DNA of 9,103 nt from an uncultured Oscillospiraceae bacterium (GCA_910588495.1 CAJUPU010000051.1:1-9103), one strand, 5' to 3'. Counted from the stretch's first letter, positions 1-6,951 are shown. A program made the numbers and translations. Notes: a model not told the origin generated them from the letters alone.

Positions 1-2
1 AG

Positions 3-608
3 GCCGACCGTGTGGCGCAGGCCCTTGACCTCTATGTGTCCGGCAGCCTGAATGTCTTTAACCACAGGACGAATGTGGACATTGAGAACCGGCTTGTGTG
101 CTTCGACATCAAGGATTTGGGCAAGCAGTTGAAAAAGCTGGGGATGCTGATTGTCCAAGATCAGATTTGGGGCCGTGTCACCACCAACCGCAGCATGGGC
201 AAGGCGACCTGGTATTTTGCCGACGAGTTCCATTTGCTTCTGAAAGAGGAACAGACAGCGGCGTACAGCGCCGAGATTTGGAAGCGTTTCAGGAAGTGGG
301 GCGGCATCCCCACCGGGGCCACGCAGAATGTGAAAGACCTGCTTTCCTCCCCGGAGATCGAAAATATCCTGGAAAACAGCGACTTCATTACCCTGCTCAA
401 TCAGGCCAGCGGCGACCGCAAGATTTTGGCCGAACGGCTGAACCTGTCCCCCGACCACCAGAAGTACATCGACAACTCCGAGCCGGGGGCCGGGCTTCTG
501 ATCTTCGAGAACGTGATCTTGCCCTTTACCAACCCCATCCCCAGCAATACCGAGCTGTATAAGATCATGACGACCCGGCTTTCCGAGGTGGTGGAGGGCG
601 GCGCATGA
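3..608 (+). CDS. VirB4-like conjugal transfer ATPase, C-terminal part (5' end cut by window edge)
   Basis: This is the C-terminal ~200 residues of a VirB4/TraE-type ATPase, the cytoplasmic motor of the type IV secretion channel that powers assembly and DNA or substrate transfer. The reading frame is open to the left edge, so the GTG at 12 is an internal Val codon and not the start. A Walker B-type strand, WYFADEFHLLL, lies at 211-243 with the Asp-Glu pair at 222-227. A GATQNVKDLL motif starting at 315 matches the conserved TQN segment after Walker B in this family. The Walker A motif must lie upstream, outside the window. The C-terminus (LPFTNPIPSNTELYKIMTTR) is typical of the CD1110 family of ICE VirB4 proteins. 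Its stop codon overlaps the next start (ATGA at 605-608), which indicates translational coupling to the CHAP hydrolase gene. Confidence 0.9.
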   Translation, partial: ADRVAQALDLYVSGSLNVFNHRTNVDIENRLVCFDIKDLGKQLKKLGMLIVQDQIWGRVTTNRSMGKATWYFADEFHLLLKEEQTAAYSAEIWKRFRKWGGIPTGATQNVKDLLSSPEIENILENSDFITLLNQASGDRKILAERLNLSPDHQKYIDNSEPGAGLLIFENVILPFTNPIPSNTELYKIMTTRLSEVVEGGA

Positions 609-2638
609 GCAGGAAGCACCTGAAACCCCGTGACAAGGTGACACAGCGCATGACCCGTGACGGCGTGGTGCTGGAAAATCAGACCACCGGCGAGGAAATC
701 AATATCTCCGACCGGGAGGTGGAACAGGACTTTACCCCCGCCGGGGCCACCGGCAGGGCTGAAAAGGTGCTGGAACGGGCTGACCAAGTACGGGAGCGCC
801 GGGCCGGGAAGCGGGCGGCGAAACAGTCCGGGCAGGTGGAGGGTACGGCTGATGCTGGCCCCCGCCCGTCCGCCCACCTGCAATTCTCCGAGGAAGAACG
901 CTCCACGCCGGAGCTGAAGAAGTACATCCGCAAGTCCGACCAGCGGGCTGACCGTCTGGACGCGGCGAGGGCCACTATCCCGAAAGAAACCGTGAAAATC
1001 AAGGAAAAGGTTTTTGACGAGGCCAGCGGCAGGGCGAAAACCCATGTGCGCCGGGAAACGAGGGACAAGCCGCCTCCCGCCATGAAGCCCAACCCGGCCA
1101 GCCGCCCCGTTCAGGAAGTTTTACTGTTCACCCACGGCAAAATCCATGAGGTGGAGCATGAGAATGTGGGCGTGGAGGGCGGTCACAAGGGGGAGGAATT
1201 GGCCGAGCGGCAGGCGGGCCGGGCCGTCCGGGGCGCAATCCGCCGCCACCGCATGAAGCCCTACCGGGAGCTGTCCAAGGCCGAACGCCTGGCGGAAAAG
1301 GCGAATATCGAATATTTCTATCAAAAGGCCCTCCATGACAACCCCCAGCTTGCACAAGCGGCCAGCAACCCCATTTCCCGGTTCTGGCAGAAGCGGCAGA
1401 TCAAGCAGCAGTATGTCAAGGCGGCGAGGGCGGCGGGCCAGACGGCGGCGCATGGGGCCGGGGCCGCGCAGGGAACAGCGAAAGCGGCCAAGTCCGGCAG
1501 TAAAGCCGCAAAGGAGGCGGTCAAGGAGAGCGAACGGCTGGCCTCCTTTGCCGTCCGGCACTGGAAAGGCTGTCTTGTGGCCCTGGCCCTGCTGATTATG
1601 ACGGCGTTCCTGATGGGCGGCTTACAGTCCTGTTCCTCCATCGTGGGCGGGTTTGGTTCCGGCTTCACGGCTACCTCCTACCTCTCCGACGACGCAGACC
1701 TGATCGCCGTGGAAAACGCCTATGTGGGCATGGAGAACGACTTACAGCGGCAGATCGACAACATCCCCAGCACCTACCCCGGCTACGACGAATACCGCTA
1801 CGATCTGGACGAGATCATGCACAACCCCCACGAATTGGCCTCTTTCCTGACCTCCATCCTCCCGCGCTACACGCTGGCGGAGGTTCAGGCGGAGTTGCAG
1901 CGGGTATTCAGCAAGCAGTACACCCTTACCACCACCACGACGGTTGAAGTCCGCTACCGCACGGAAACCCGGACAGCCAGCGACGGCAGCACCTACACCG
2001 TCCAAGTCCCCTATAACTACTACATTCTCAATGTGAAGCTGTCCGCCCGGTCTATCGTTTCCATCGCCCCGGAGCTGTTGATGCCGGAGCAGTTGGAGAT
2101 GTTCAACGTCTATCTGGAAACGAGCGGCAACAATCCGCTGGTATTCGGCGGCGGTTCCCCCGACATCAGCGCATCCGAGGACATCAGCGGCGTTCACTTC
2201 GTCAACGGGACGAGACCCGGCAATACCGCCGTGGTGGACATCGCAAAATCGCAGGTGGGGAATGTGAACGGCCAGCCCTATTGGAGCTGGTACGGCTTTG
2301 ACAGCCGTGTGGAGTGGTGCGCCTGCTTCGTGTCCTGGTGCTACAACCAAATGGGCCTGACCGAGCCGAAATTTGCTGGCTGCACCTCCGGGGGCATGGC
2401 CTGGTTCCAGTCACGGGGCCAGTGGGCCAACCGGGGGTACAGCGACATCGCCCCCGGCGACGCAATTTTCTTCGATTGGGACAACAGCGGCAACGCCGAC
2501 CATGTGGGCATCGTGATCGGCACGGACGGCACGAATGTCTACACCGTGGAGGGCAACAGCGGAAACGCCTGCAAGATCAAGAGCTATCCCCTGAACAGCA
2601 GCGTTATCCGAGGTTACGGATTGATGAATTGGGACTAA
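605..2638 (+). CDS. Membrane-anchored CHAP-domain peptidoglycan hydrolase of the conjugation apparatus (CD1108 family)
   Basis: A 677-residue protein that probably opens the cell wall locally so that the mating channel can be built, the role of VirB1-like enzymes in Gram-positive conjugation. Residues 1 to ~315 are very rich in Lys, Arg, Glu and Ala and are predicted cytoplasmic; ~270-310 is an Ala/Lys-rich helical stretch. One membrane segment spans ~323-339 (CLVALALLIMTAFLMGG). The outer part has a linker domain (~345-530) with a Thr-rich strand, TLTTTTTVEVRYRTETRT. A CHAP domain occupies ~545-677: the catalytic Cys is C572 in EWCACFVSWC, His is H633 in ADHVGIVIG, and the third residue is E649 or N651 in VEGNSGN. 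All catalytic positions are intact. GGAGGG at 593-598 lies six bases before ATG 605, and the start overlaps the VirB4 stop. Peptidase versus amidase activity cannot be told from sequence. The family is sure; the exact role in transfer is inferred. Confidence 0.88.
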   Translation: MSRKHLKPRDKVTQRMTRDGVVLENQTTGEEINISDREVEQDFTPAGATGRAEKVLERADQVRERRAGKRAAKQSGQVEGTADAGPRPSAHLQFSEEERSTPELKKYIRKSDQRADRLDAARATIPKETVKIKEKVFDEASGRAKTHVRRETRDKPPPAMKPNPASRPVQEVLLFTHGKIHEVEHENVGVEGGHKGEELAERQAGRAVRGAIRRHRMKPYRELSKAERLAEKANIEYFYQKALHDNPQLAQAASNPISRFWQKRQIKQQYVKAARAAGQTAAHGAGAAQGTAKAAKSGSKAAKEAVKESERLASFAVRHWKGCLVALALLIMTAFLMGGLQSCSSIVGGFGSGFTATSYLSDDADLIAVENAYVGMENDLQRQIDNIPSTYPGYDEYRYDLDEIMHNPHELASFLTSILPRYTLAEVQAELQRVFSKQYTLTTTTTVEVRYRTETRTASDGSTYTVQVPYNYYILNVKLSARSIVSIAPELLMPEQLEMFNVYLETSGNNPLVFGGGSPDISASEDISGVHFVNGTRPGNTAVVDIAKSQVGNVNGQPYWSWYGFDSRVEWCACFVSWCYNQMGLTEPKFAGCTSGGMAWFQSRGQWANRGYSDIAPGDAIFFDWDNSGNADHVGIVIGTDGTNVYTVEGNSGNACKIKSYPLNSSVIRGYGLMNWD

Positions 2639-2655
2639 AAAATATATGGAGAATT

Positions 2656-2660
2656 GGAGG
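2656..2660 (+). promoter_or_regulatory. Ribosome binding site GGAGG that points to an ATC start codon
   Basis: A consensus GGAGG is followed after seven bases by ATC (2668-2670), in frame with the PP-loop gene. No ATG, GTG or TTG lies at the expected distance in that frame. The same GGAGG sits inside a five-codon open frame, ATG 2646 to TAA 2663 (MENWR), so translation of that mini-ORF would cover the site. Spacing and position just before the conserved N-terminus NIVSFGGG support its use. Confidence 0.55.
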
Positions 2661-2667
2661 TAAATCT

Positions 2668-3411
2668 ATCAATATCGTATCCTTTGGCGGCGGCACGAAC
2701 AGCGCCGCCGTCCTTGTTGGACTTCACAAGCACCAAATCCCCGTTGACCTGATCTTATTTGCAGACACGGGCGGCGAACAGCCCCACACCTATCAATTCA
2801 TCCGCACGATGGATGATTGGCTGGCCGCTCACGGTATGCCGCAGATCACGGTGGTGGAGAAGTACGACCGCAGCGGCCACCGGCTGACCCTGGAAATGGA
2901 GTGTTTGCGCTCCTGCACCCTGCCGTCCATCGCCTACGGCCACAAACGATGTTCCCAAAAGCACAAGATCGGGCCGCAGGAAAAGTTCTGCAATCACTAT
3001 CCGCCCTGCCGGGCGGTATGGGCGCGGGGGGAGAAGATCACCCGCTTCCTGGGCTATGACGCCGGGGAAATGCGGCGGTACGAACATTCCAAGAAATTCA
3101 ACGACACCGACAAGAAGTACATCAACCGTTATCCCCTGATCGAAGATTGGGGCTGGGACAGGAGCGATTGCGTCCGGGAGATATTGGCGGCTGGCCTGCC
3201 GCTTCCGGGCAAATCCTCCTGTTTTTTCTGTCCCAGCATGAAACAGCCGGAGATTTTGGCGCTGAAAGAGCAGTACCCCGACCTCTACCGGCGGGCCGTT
3301 GCTTTGGAGGACAGGGCCATGCCCCACCTTACCAGCGTCAAGGGGCTGGGCCGCAGCTACGCCTGGCGGGAGCGGTTCGGGACGGCGGAGGGAGGGCCGG
3401 GGCCGTGCTGA
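2668..3411 (+). CDS. PAPS-reductase-family PP-loop protein (phosphoadenosine phosphosulfate reductase-like), apparent ATC start
   Basis: A ~247-residue PP-loop ATPase-fold protein of the PAPS reductase/DndC/ThiI-like superfamily. These enzymes activate or transfer sulfur, or adenylate substrates. The family version seen here is frequent in phages and ICEs, and its substrate is unknown. The PP-loop variant SFGGGTNSAAV begins five residues from the proposed start, followed by DLILFADTGGEQPHTY. A GYDAGEMRRYEH motif lies mid-protein. Cysteines occur at 79, 83, 95, 108, 114 and 168, plus a CFFC pair at 185/188 in KSSCFFCPSMK, consistent with a metal or Fe-S site as in other members, though unproven. 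The frame is open far upstream inside the hydrolase gene, but that part reads as a shadow. GGAGG and homology-like N-terminal spacing favour ATC at 2668; TTG 2629 (overlapping the previous gene) or ATT 2653 are alternatives with poorer ribosome sites. The gene overlaps the next by seven bases. It is not a normal part of this transfer operon, so it is probably cargo. Confidence 0.8.
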   Translation: MNIVSFGGGTNSAAVLVGLHKHQIPVDLILFADTGGEQPHTYQFIRTMDDWLAAHGMPQITVVEKYDRSGHRLTLEMECLRSCTLPSIAYGHKRCSQKHKIGPQEKFCNHYPPCRAVWARGEKITRFLGYDAGEMRRYEHSKKFNDTDKKYINRYPLIEDWGWDRSDCVREILAAGLPLPGKSSCFFCPSMKQPEILALKEQYPDLYRRAVALEDRAMPHLTSVKGLGRSYAWRERFGTAEGGPGPC

Positions 3412-3857
3412 CGCTGACGCCCATATCCCTGAAAGACGCCAACGCCTTTGTCGCCCAGCATCACCGCCACCACCGCCCCGTCACCGGCCACAAGTTTTCT
3501 ATCGCCTGCACCGAGGCCGGGCGGCTGGCTGGCGTGGCTATCGTGGGCCGACCCGTCAGCCGGTATCTGGACGACGGCCATACTCTGGAAGTCAACCGGC
3601 TTTGCAGGGACGGCACGAAAAACGCTTGCAGCTTCCTCTATGCCGCAGCGTGGAGGGCGGCGCGGGCGATGGGCTATCGCAAGATCGTCACCTACATTCT
3701 GGACACGGAGAGCGGGGCCAGTCTGCGGGCCGCTGGCTGGGTGTGCGCTGGGCTGGCTGGCGGCAAACGCTGGACGGGGAGCCGCCGCCCCAAGGAGGAC
3801 TTATACCCGGCGCAGATGAAATACCGCTATGAAAAATCCATCGGAAAGGAGTTTTGA
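3405..3857 (+). CDS. XF1762-family GNAT-like protein
   Basis: A 150-residue protein resembling the XF1762 family, found mostly in prophages and mobile elements and probably of the GNAT acyltransferase fold. The N-terminus carries a His-rich motif, HHRHHRPVTGHKF (residues 19-31), then a strand AGVAIVGRPVSRYLDDG. The core TLEVNRLCRDGTKNACSFLYAA (E62, R65) and the C-terminal YILDTESGASLRAAGW look like the acyl-CoA binding and late strand motifs of GNAT enzymes. The substrate is unknown. The GTG start at 3405 is preceded by GGAGGG at 3391-3396 (eight-base gap) and overlaps the end of the PP-loop gene, so the two are translationally coupled. I infer that they act together. The fold match to the Mu Mom DNA-modifying protein, also predicted to be GNAT-like, is suggestive only. 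Family assignment is fairly sure; function is not. Confidence 0.75.
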   Translation: MLTLTPISLKDANAFVAQHHRHHRPVTGHKFSIACTEAGRLAGVAIVGRPVSRYLDDGHTLEVNRLCRDGTKNACSFLYAAAWRAARAMGYRKIVTYILDTESGASLRAAGWVCAGLAGGKRWTGSRRPKEDLYPAQMKYRYEKSIGKEF

Positions 3858-3859
3858 CT

Positions 3860-4111
3860 ATGGCGAACAAACTTGACCGCATCGAAAAGGACATCCAGAA
3901 AGTGAAGTCCAAGATCGCGGAGTACAACAAGCAGCTTCGGGAGCTGGAGGGGCAGAAAACCGAACAGGAGAATTTGCAGATCATCCAGCTTGTCCGGGGC
4001 ATGAACATGACGAGGGAGGAATTTGCGGCGTTCCTGCGGGGCGGGGCCTTGCAGACCGCCCCCACCCTGACGCCCTATCACGAAAAGGAGGACACCGGCC
4101 ATGAGGAATAA
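3860..4111 (+). CDS. Small coiled-coil ICE protein, DUF4315 family
   Basis: An 83-residue soluble protein without signal or membrane segment. Residues ~4-45 form a heptad-like, strongly charged helix (LDRIEKDIQKVKSKIAEYNK then QLRELEGQK), followed by IIQLVRGMNMTREEFAAFLRGG, a short helical segment resembling a helix-turn motif. The composition and the position just before a DUF4366 gene are the signature of DUF4315, a family of unknown function confined to Clostridia conjugative elements. AAGGAG at 3846-3851 lies eight bases before ATG 3860, making this start clear; a TTG at 3854 in the same frame is too close to the ribosome site. The 3' end overlaps the next gene by 11 bases. A structural or adaptor role in the transfer machine is possible but unproven. 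Confidence 0.8.
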   Translation: MANKLDRIEKDIQKVKSKIAEYNKQLRELEGQKTEQENLQIIQLVRGMNMTREEFAAFLRGGALQTAPTLTPYHEKEDTGHEE

Positions 4112-4802
4112 GATCATTTCCCGTTTTCTCTCTGTCATTCTGGCTGTGGGCCTGTCCGCAGCCATGTTCACCACGACGGCCTTTGCCGGGGGCGGCGACG
4201 AGGAAGGGGAGGTCATACCCACCGAGCCGACCGGGGAAGTGGTGTCCGCGCCTGACCCCAAGCCCCTGACCCCGGAGGGCAATATGTCCCTGGTGGACGA
4301 CATCGACGGCGAGGCGTCCGAGGATAAGCAGTTTATCACCGTCGTTTCCAAGACCGGCAACTATTTTTACATCATCATCGACCGGGCCGGGGACGGCGAG
4401 AACACGGTGCATTTTCTCAATCAGGTGGACGAGGCCGACTTGCTGGCGCTGATGGAGGTGGAGGAAGAACCGCCCGCCGTCTGCTCCTGCACAGTGAAAT
4501 GTGAGGCCGGGGCCGTCAATACCGCCTGCCCTGTCTGCGCCAACAACATGACCGCCTGCGCCGGGAAAGCGCCGGAGCCGCAGGAGCCGGAAGAACCTGA
4601 ACCCCCGGCCAAGGAGAACAAGGGCGGCATGGGCGGTCTGCTGGTGCTGCTGATCGTGGCCCTGGCTGGCGGCGGCGGGGCGCTGTACTACTTCAAGCTC
4701 CGCAAGCCCAAGGCCGATGTGTCCGGCAGTTCCGACCTGTCCGAATACGACTTTGACGACGAGGACGAGCCGGAGGATGAAGAAATGGAGGACGAGGAAT
4801 GA
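4101..4802 (+). CDS. Secreted type I membrane protein with Cys cluster and acidic tail, DUF4366 (CD1107 family)
   Basis: A 233-residue cell-surface protein of the conjugation module. Residues 1-29 are a signal peptide with a basic start (MRNKIISR), a hydrophobic core and an AFA cleavage site. The outer domain (~30-120) is acidic. Six cysteines follow at 128, 130, 134, 143, 146 and 153 (CSC, KC, CPVC, AC), a compact cluster likely to form disulfides or bind metal. A Pro/Glu-rich stalk (~157-172) leads to a membrane segment at ~178-197 (GLLVLLIVALAGGGGALYYF) with a basic stop-transfer RKPK. The cytoplasmic tail of ~29 residues is almost all Asp and Glu. AAAGGAGG at 4084-4091 precedes ATG 4101. 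The gene overlaps DUF4315 upstream and topoisomerase III downstream (ATGA). The family has no established biochemical role; a part in mating contact is inferred from context. Confidence 0.85.
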   Translation: MRNKIISRFLSVILAVGLSAAMFTTTAFAGGGDEEGEVIPTEPTGEVVSAPDPKPLTPEGNMSLVDDIDGEASEDKQFITVVSKTGNYFYIIIDRAGDGENTVHFLNQVDEADLLALMEVEEEPPAVCSCTVKCEAGAVNTACPVCANNMTACAGKAPEPQEPEEPEPPAKENKGGMGGLLVLLIVALAGGGGALYYFKLRKPKADVSGSSDLSEYDFDDEDEPEDEEMEDEE

Positions 4803-6883
4803 GCTATCAGTTGGTTATCGCGGAAAAACCCAGCGTGGCCCGGAGCATCGCCGCCGTGATCGGGGCGACCGACCGGCAGGAGGGCTACTTGCAGGGCAAC
4901 GGCTACCTGGTGTCCTGGTGCATCGGGCATCTGGTGTCCTTTGCCGACGCCGGGATGTATGACGAGCGTTTCAAGAAGTGGCGCTATGAGGATTTGCCCA
5001 TCATCCCGGAGAGCTGGCGGCTGACCGTCCCCCCGGACAAGCGGGAGCGGTTCGACACCCTGCGGACGCTGCTTCGCTCCGAGGAAGTGAGCGAGGTCAT
5101 CAACGCCTGCGACGCCGGGCGGGAGGGCGAATTGATCTTCCGCACGGTCTACCACCTGGCGGGCTGTACCAAGCCCATGAAACGGCTGTGGATTTCCAGC
5201 ATGGAGGACAGCGCCATCCGGGAGGGCTTCGCCCACCTGAAACCGGGCCGGGACTATGACCCCCTGCATCAATCGGCGCTGTGCCGGGCCAAGGCGGACT
5301 GGCTGATCGGCATTAACGCCACCCGGCTTTTCTCTGTGCTGTACCACAAGACCCTGACCGTGGGCCGCGTCCAGACCCCCACCCTGAAAATGCTGGCGGA
5401 CAGGGACGCCAAGATCACCGGCTTCCAGAAAGAGAAATATCACATCGTCCATATCGCCGGGGGCGGCATGGAGGCGGCAAGCGACCGTTTCCCCGACCCC
5501 GGCGAGGCGGAAAGCGTCAAGACGGCCTGCGGGGGAGCGCGGGCCGTCTGCGCTTCCATCCAGCGGGAGAAGAAAACCGAACAGCCGCCCAAGCTCTACG
5601 ACCTCACCACCTTGCAGCGGGAGGCCAACCGGCTTTTCGGCTTCACCGCCAAGCAGACCCTTGACTATGCCCAAACGCTGTATGAAAAGCGCCTGCTGAC
5701 CTATCCCCGGACGGACAGCCGCTTCCTCTCCGACGACATGGAGCAGACGGCGGCGGACATCGTGGCCGGTATCGTCCCCATTCTCCCGTTTATGGAGGGG
5801 GCGGCGTTCTCTCCGAAGATTCCCCGCGTCCTGAACAGCGCCAAGGTGAGCGACCACCACGCCATCATCCCCACGGCGGAGTTCGTGAAACAGGGCTTTT
5901 CCGGGCTGGCGGACAGCGAAAGGAAACTGCTGTCCCTGGTGTGCTGCAAGCTGCTGTGCGCCGTGGCCCCGGCCCATGAGTATGAGGCCGTCACCGCCGT
6001 TTTCACCTGCGCCGGGCAGGAGTTCACCGCCAAGGGCAAGACTGTCCTGGCCGCTGGCTGGAAAGACATCGACCGCCGCTTCCGGGCCTCCCTGAAAACC
6101 GACGCCGACGAGGACGGCGAGGCCACGGCGGAGCTGCCTGCCATCACCGAGGGGCAGGTTTTCGAGGACGTGGCCGCTTCCGTCACCGAGCATTTCACGT
6201 CGCCCCCCAAGCCCTACACGGAAGATACCCTGCTGTCGGCTATGGAGCGGGCCGGGGCCGAGGGTATGCCGGAGGACGCCGAGCGCAAGGGCCTGGGGAC
6301 GCCCGCCACCCGCGCTTCCATTCTGGAAAAGCTGGTGCAGATGGGCTTTGTCCAGCGCAAGGGCAAGCAGCTTCTTCCCACCAAGGACGGCATCAACCTG
6401 GCGGCGGTTCTGCCGGAGGCCCTGACCTCCCCGGCCCTCACCGCCGAATGGGAAACCCGCCTGTCCGAGATCGCCAAGGGGGAGGCCGACCCGGACGAGT
6501 TCATGGCCGGTATCGAGGCGCAGGCCCGCGACCTGGTGACGGCCTATTCCTGTATCAGCGAGGACAAGCAGAAGTTGTTTCAGACCGAGCGTGTGGCCGT
6601 TGGGACGTGTCCCCGGTGCGGCGAAACCGTCTACGAGGGGAAGAAAAACTACTACTGCGGCAACCGGGCCTGTCAGTTCGTCATGTGGAAGAACGACCGC
6701 TTTTTTGAGGAACGGAAAAAGGCGTTCACCCCGAAGATCGCCGCCGCCCTGCTCAAACATGGAAAGGTGAAGATCAAGGGCCTGTTCTCCCCCAAGACCG
6801 GCAAGACCTACGACGGCACGGTGCTTCTGGCCGATACCGGCGGCAAGTATGTCAATTTCCGCATGGAGTGGAAAAAGCAATAA
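4799..6883 (+). CDS. topB: DNA topoisomerase III (type IA), ICE-encoded
   Basis: A 694-residue type IA topoisomerase that cuts one DNA strand through a tyrosyl link and passes another through it; ICE-borne copies are thought to help process or decatenate the element during transfer and replication. The Toprim domain starts at VIAEKPSVAR (E9) and contains CDAGREGELIF with D105 and E109/E111. The second Asp of the usual DxD is Gly here, a form I believe is common in Firmicute TopB proteins. The active-site tyrosine is Y302 in LLTYPRTDSRFL. DHHAIIPT and GLGTPATRA motifs follow, as usual for the catalytic core. Near the C-terminus a four-cysteine zinc finger (C604, C607, C620, C625: CPRC and CGNRAC) is followed by a basic DNA-binding segment ending FRMEWKKQ. 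Length is normal for the family. The ATG overlaps the DUF4366 stop by four bases. The enzyme looks complete and active. Confidence 0.95.
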   Translation: MSYQLVIAEKPSVARSIAAVIGATDRQEGYLQGNGYLVSWCIGHLVSFADAGMYDERFKKWRYEDLPIIPESWRLTVPPDKRERFDTLRTLLRSEEVSEVINACDAGREGELIFRTVYHLAGCTKPMKRLWISSMEDSAIREGFAHLKPGRDYDPLHQSALCRAKADWLIGINATRLFSVLYHKTLTVGRVQTPTLKMLADRDAKITGFQKEKYHIVHIAGGGMEAASDRFPDPGEAESVKTACGGARAVCASIQREKKTEQPPKLYDLTTLQREANRLFGFTAKQTLDYAQTLYEKRLLTYPRTDSRFLSDDMEQTAADIVAGIVPILPFMEGAAFSPKIPRVLNSAKVSDHHAIIPTAEFVKQGFSGLADSERKLLSLVCCKLLCAVAPAHEYEAVTAVFTCAGQEFTAKGKTVLAAGWKDIDRRFRASLKTDADEDGEATAELPAITEGQVFEDVAASVTEHFTSPPKPYTEDTLLSAMERAGAEGMPEDAERKGLGTPATRASILEKLVQMGFVQRKGKQLLPTKDGINLAAVLPEALTSPALTAEWETRLSEIAKGEADPDEFMAGIEAQARDLVTAYSCISEDKQKLFQTERVAVGTCPRCGETVYEGKKNYYCGNRACQFVMWKNDRFFEERKKAFTPKIAAALLKHGKVKIKGLFSPKTGKTYDGTVLLADTGGKYVNFRMEWKKQ

Positions 6884-6894
6884 CATTTTCAGCC

Positions 6895-6926
6895 GCAAGG
6901 CCCCGTCCGATTGGATGGGGCCTTGC
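6895..6926 (+). promoter_or_regulatory. Strong hairpin after topB (possible terminator, attenuator or processing site)
   Basis: The arms GCAAGGCCCC (6895-6904) and GGGGCCTTGC (6917-6926) are perfectly complementary. The 12-base loop itself pairs further (GTCC with GGAT, including one G-T), giving 14 pairs closed by GATT. It starts 11 bases after the topB stop and ends nine bases before the ribosome site of the next gene. No T-run follows on either strand, so it is not a textbook intrinsic terminator; attenuation, mRNA protection or endonuclease processing between the two genes would also fit. Confidence 0.55.
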
Positions 6927-6951
6927 ACTGTAATCAGAAAGGAGCGACCGA

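Noticed and set aside
2621..2648. Possible promoter TTGATG - 16 bases - TATATG before the PP-loop gene
   Set aside because: Each box matches only four of six consensus bases, in a patch that is simply AT-rich, and the start of transcription would fall on the ribosome site itself.
2314..2667. 5' extension of the PP-loop frame deep into the hydrolase gene
   Set aside because: The extra ~118 codons overlap the CHAP domain out of frame and read as Arg/Gln-rich shadow; the family N-terminus begins at NIVSFGGG right after the GGAGG site.
3147..3404. 5' extension of the GNAT frame into the PP-loop gene
   Set aside because: It is out of frame with clear PP-loop coding; GTG 3405 has a well-placed GGAGGG and begins a typical N-terminus.
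5111..5133. Damaged Toprim site in topoisomerase III (DAGREGE in place of DADREGE)
   Set aside because: I believe the Gly variant is common in Firmicute and ICE TopB proteins, and all other catalytic residues are present, so it does not indicate an inactive enzyme.
4688..6928. Long open frame on the - strand (746 codons) opposite topB
   Set aside because: It mirrors the topB reading frame in GC-rich DNA, where third-position G/C removes stop codons from an antisense frame. Its translation is low-complexity Gly/Leu/Arg-rich with no recognisable motif, while topB is unmistakable.
6884..6951. Intrinsic terminator after topB
   Set aside because: The hairpin is strong but lacks a T-run on either strand, so I record it as a structured element of undecided role.
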